A stretch of DNA of 64,000 bases. Origin: Flavipsychrobacter sp. Lineage in GTDB: Bacteria > Bacteroidota > Bacteroidia > Chitinophagales > Chitinophagaceae. Position 1 is the first letter of the stretch. Every line of letters begins with the position of its first letter. The notes under the pieces were generated by a model. The model did not search any database and was not told the DNA's origin. It saw only the letters and a list, made by a program, of their open reading frames with translations. Where the stretch lies: positions 255,550 through 319,549 of the forward strand of contig JANINW010000014.1 of NCBI GenBank assembly GCA_024508935.1, in the 5' to 3' direction. The translations under genes and the position numbers were made by a program. Below, one piece after another: positions 61,635 through 64,000 of the stretch.

Positions 61635-64000
61635 TTATCGCTCAATGGTAAACCTGATATTGTCTTTGCTATTCAGTCTTAACATGTAGAGGCCGCCTGG
61701 CAGATGTTGTACATCTACTTGTTCAAACAATTCCTTGTTTTTTGTCGCCGTTTTATTCTCGTAAACTAATTGGCCGGAAGCGTTCAATATTTGCAGTGTT
61801 ACCGTTTCATTACTGTTTACACTTCCTTTTATGATAAAGCTGCCATTGTTAGGATTGGGGTATAAAGCAAGGTAGCTTATTCCCTTTACATTTTTAATTC
61901 CCGTTAGCACAGTTACTTTTATTTTATTGCTGCCGGCAGTTTTGGGTTGCGGGCATTTGTAATCGCTGGTAAGCAGCACACTAACGCTGTCGTTGTTAGA
62001 AAGCTGCTGTGTGGCCCATACATTGCTGGTGGCGCCTATTACATCACTGCTGTTACGCTGCCATTGGTATTTAGGATGGTTGCCTGCGTTAACAGGTATG
62101 GCAGTAAAAGTTACCAGCTCGTATGGCGAAAGTGGGGTGGTAGGGTTTGAGCTGATGCTTACAGAAGGAGCCAACAATGGCAATACTGTCATTTTTAACT
62201 CGTTGCTGGTATCGCTGAATGCCGTTCCGCATTTGCCGGGGTCTGTCATCTCGCAGCGGATGATATCATTGTTATTCAATGAGCTGGTAATAAAAGTATT
62301 GTTGGTGCTTAATACTGAAGGACTGCTATTTTTAGTCCATTTATAAGCGGGCGTACCGGTATTGGCAGGCAGTGCCACGAATGTTACGCTGCTACCCTGG
62401 CATATACTGTCAGCAGGATTGGAATAGATAGTAACAAAAGGAGCGGGGTTCACCATCACAGTCGTTGTGCCTGCAACGGAGGTACAGCCATTCAGCGTTG
62501 CCGTTACAGAATACGTTCCTGCATCAGCTAGTACAACATTATTTCGTGTTGGGGTCTGCAAAGCAGAACTAAAACTATTGGGCCCTGTCCAGCTATAGCT
62601 TGCGCCTGCATTAGATGCAGCTGTCAGGTTCAGGCCCATACCCACACAAACAGGTGTATTGCTGCCTGTAAGCGGTATAATAGGTTGCGGGTTCACAATA
62701 ACAGTTGTGGTGTCTTTACCGGTACAGCCGTTAAGCGTTACAGAAATAATATAATCTCCCGATGCATTGGGATTGGCATTGGTGATGGTTGGGTTTTGTG
62801 TGGAAGATGAAAAGCTATTAGGGCCTGCCCATGAAATAGTTCCAGTTGGGGTAGCAGTAGAACTAATATTTAAAGCACTGCCTTCACAGGCAGGTGAATT
62901 ACTTGTTGCGAAGACTACAGGCGTAGGCTTTACCAATACAGTTTCTGTATCTTTTGCAGAGCATCCTGTTGAAGTAAGAGTAACAGTTACAATATAATCA
63001 CCGCTGGCAGCCGTTGTTGTATTGGTTATAGATGGATTTTGCGCGGAAGAGGTAAAGCTATTAGGGCCTGTCCAGTTGTAAGTAACGCCGGTTGTAGAGC
63101 CTGTAAGGTTGAGAGTGGAACCTGAACATATGGGCGTATTGCTGGAAGCCTGGGGTTTAGCTGGTAAAGGATTAACTACCAGAGTTAAAGTGTCTTTTAC
63201 AGAACAACCGTTAAATGACCCTGTAACAACATAATCCCCAGCATTTGCGGTAGTGACATTAGATAGGTTTGTATTGCTTCCCGAAGCCGAAAAGCCAAAT
63301 GGACCTGACCAAGTATAACTAATGCCAGAAGCAGATCCCGATGAAGTCATAACGAAAGTGCCTCCATTACATACGGGATTGTTTCCCGAAGCAGATACCG
63401 TAAAAGACGGTGTTAATATGGAAACTGATACAGTATCTTTTACAAGGCAGTTTAAGTAAGTTGCGTCAACGATATAATCACCTGCAGCAGCAAATGTGGG
63501 GTTGCTGATGGCAGGGTTTTGTAAATTGCTAATAAAATTGTTAGGTCCTATCCATTGGTATACAACTCCAGGATACATTGTTGTAGCAAAGAGTTTCAAA
63601 GTGTCATTTGTGCATGCTGGTGCATTACTGCCTGCAAACGCACCTGAGGGTCCAAGCGCCGAAAGCACAGTCACGTTAATTGTGTCTTTTGATTTGCATC
63701 CATATACACTGGCGGTTATAACATAATCCCCGGTATTAATGCTATTGGCGGAACTTATAACCGGGCTCTGGAGGTTTGAAGAAAACCCTCCGGGCCCGGT
63801 CCATTTCCACCTAAGTGCGGTATTGCCGGTTGTAGTGGTTGCAGCCAGAGTTATATTCGCTCCAGGACATATGGGTGAATTACTTGTTGCATCTGGTTTT
63901 GCAACAGTTGTACCTATTCCAATCGTTTTTGTAATGTTTGAATAGTCAACCGGGCTGCTTGATATAATACGCATTCTGTAATTTCCTCCGGCAGAAATGG
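61635..64000 (-). CDS. Large secreted T9SS type A protein with six Ig-like repeats (N-terminus outside window)
   Basis: No stop lies between residue 1 and the right edge, so the N-terminus (with its signal peptide) is missing; the ATG at 63974 is internal to the open frame (ISAGGNYRMRIISSSP). The visible 787 residues hold six repeats of about 80 residues (pattern PICPG... WTGPNSF... NP.I.N... SGDYIV.. NGC..KDT), two more divergent Ig-like domains (about 512-690), and a T9SS type A sorting domain at the end (LALYPNPNNGSFIIKG, LPGGLYMLRLNSKDNIRFTIER). It should be a surface or secreted adhesin-like protein. Function is not known. Confidence 0.85.
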   Translation of the reverse strand, partial: ISAGGNYRMRIISSSPVDYSNITKTIGIGTTVAKPDATSNSPICPGANITLAATTTTGNTALRWKWTGPGGFSSNLQSPVISSANSINTGDYVITASVYGCKSKDTINVTVLSALGPSGAFAGSNAPACTNDTLKLFATTMYPGVVYQWIGPNNFISNLQNPAISNPTFAAAGDYIVDATYLNCLVKDTVSVSILTPSFTVSASGNNPVCNGGTFVMTSSGSASGISYTWSGPFGFSASGSNTNLSNVTTANAGDYVVTGSFNGCSVKDTLTLVVNPLPAKPQASSNTPICSGSTLNLTGSTTGVTYNWTGPNSFTSSAQNPSITNTTTAASGDYIVTVTLTSTGCSAKDTETVLVKPTPVVFATSNSPACEGSALNISSTATPTGTISWAGPNSFSSSTQNPTITNANPNASGDYIISVTLNGCTGKDTTTVIVNPQPIIPLTGSNTPVCVGMGLNLTAASNAGASYSWTGPNSFSSALQTPTRNNVVLADAGTYSVTATLNGCTSVAGTTTVMVNPAPFVTIYSNPADSICQGSSVTFVALPANTGTPAYKWTKNSSPSVLSTNNTFITSSLNNNDIIRCEMTDPGKCGTAFSDTSNELKMTVLPLLAPSVSISSNPTTPLSPYELVTFTAIPVNAGNHPKYQWQRNSSDVIGATSNVWATQQLSNNDSVSVLLTSDYKCPQPKTAGSNKIKVTVLTGIKNVKGISYLALYPNPNNGSFIIKGSVNSNETVTLQILNASGQLVYENKTATKNKELFEQVDVQHLPGGLYMLRLNSKDNIRFTIER
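62453..63884 (-). repeat. Six tandem Ig-like repeat units in DNA and protein
   Basis: Six units of about 71-81 residues follow one another (residues about 31-104, 117-187, 197-267, 278-349, 358-428 and 438-508 from the ATG at 63974). The last three are the most alike (WTGPNSF or WAGPNSF motifs), which suggests recent duplication of units. Confidence 0.8.

Noticed and set aside
1-64000. CRISPR arrays, rRNA or tRNA genes, transposases, integrases and phage genes.
   Set aside because: None were recognised on either strand by reading; a covariance-model search would be needed to exclude small RNAs.

Overview
The window is a contiguous piece of a Bacteroidota chromosome, most like the Chitinophagaceae/Chitinophagales. 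Support: a fused LpxC-FabZ, type IX secretion (T9SS) C-terminal sorting domains, a 'gliding motility-associated' C-terminus, a short primary sigma factor without region 1.1, the futalosine-route enzyme MqnA, few Shine-Dalgarno sequences, and repeated Bacteroidota-type -7 promoter elements (TAnnTTTG). The species cannot be named from sequence alone. No rRNA, tRNA, CRISPR array, insertion sequence or phage gene was found.

Layout. 1-5.8 kb: end of an APC permease, lpdA, then a four-gene run (SMUG2-like uracil-DNA glycosylase, unknown membrane protein, degenerate transglutaminase, CPBP-like membrane protein). 5.8-9.7 kb: secreted MsrB, an OmpA-like lipoprotein and a TonB-dependent receptor. 9.8-14.5 kb: lytic transglycosylase, penicillin-acylase-family hydrolase, small membrane protein, CDF metal transporter. 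14.5-18.3 kb: rnhA, mqnA, HMG-CoA lyase, panB, yggS. 18.2-29.7 kb, all on the minus strand: an MFS transporter, then an envelope block read in the order TgpA-like transglutaminase, PBP1A, HD hydrolase, lpxD, lpxC-fabZ, lpxA, ABC ATPase. 29.75-30.66 kb: a VapC-type toxin with an unusual upstream partner, bracketed by a perfect 30-bp direct repeat. 30.7-40.7 kb: 3-hydroxybutyryl-CoA dehydrogenase, PH-like protein, acyltransferase, HEAT protein, two lipoproteins, a 989-residue T9SS adhesin-like protein, an Omp85-type barrel and a leucine-dehydrogenase-family enzyme. 40.8-42.7 kb: blaI and an M56 metalloprotease fused to a peptidoglycan amidase. 42.7-51.9 kb: purC, hutU, rpoD, a START-like protein, an LptF/G-PAP2-GT39 operon and gpsA. 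51.9-64 kb: an HlyD-type adaptor, metG, two tandem T9SS-exported paralogues, a lipoprotein, an Fsr-like MFS transporter, and a repeat-rich T9SS protein running off the right edge.

Much of the window concerns the cell envelope: lipid A synthesis (lpxD/C/A), LPS transport (LptF/G-like), peptidoglycan synthesis and turnover (PBP1A, lytic transglycosylase, M56-amidase) and T9SS surface proteins. The most unusual system is the blaI/M56-amidase pair. A BlaR1-like membrane protease carries an apparently intact zinc amidase where BlaR1 normally has a beta-lactam-binding sensor. Its promoter is interleaved with three ACTA-N6-TAGT operator-like boxes. Second is the repeat-flanked toxin-antitoxin-like cassette, which looks like a recent insertion. 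Promoter calls rest on motif matches only.
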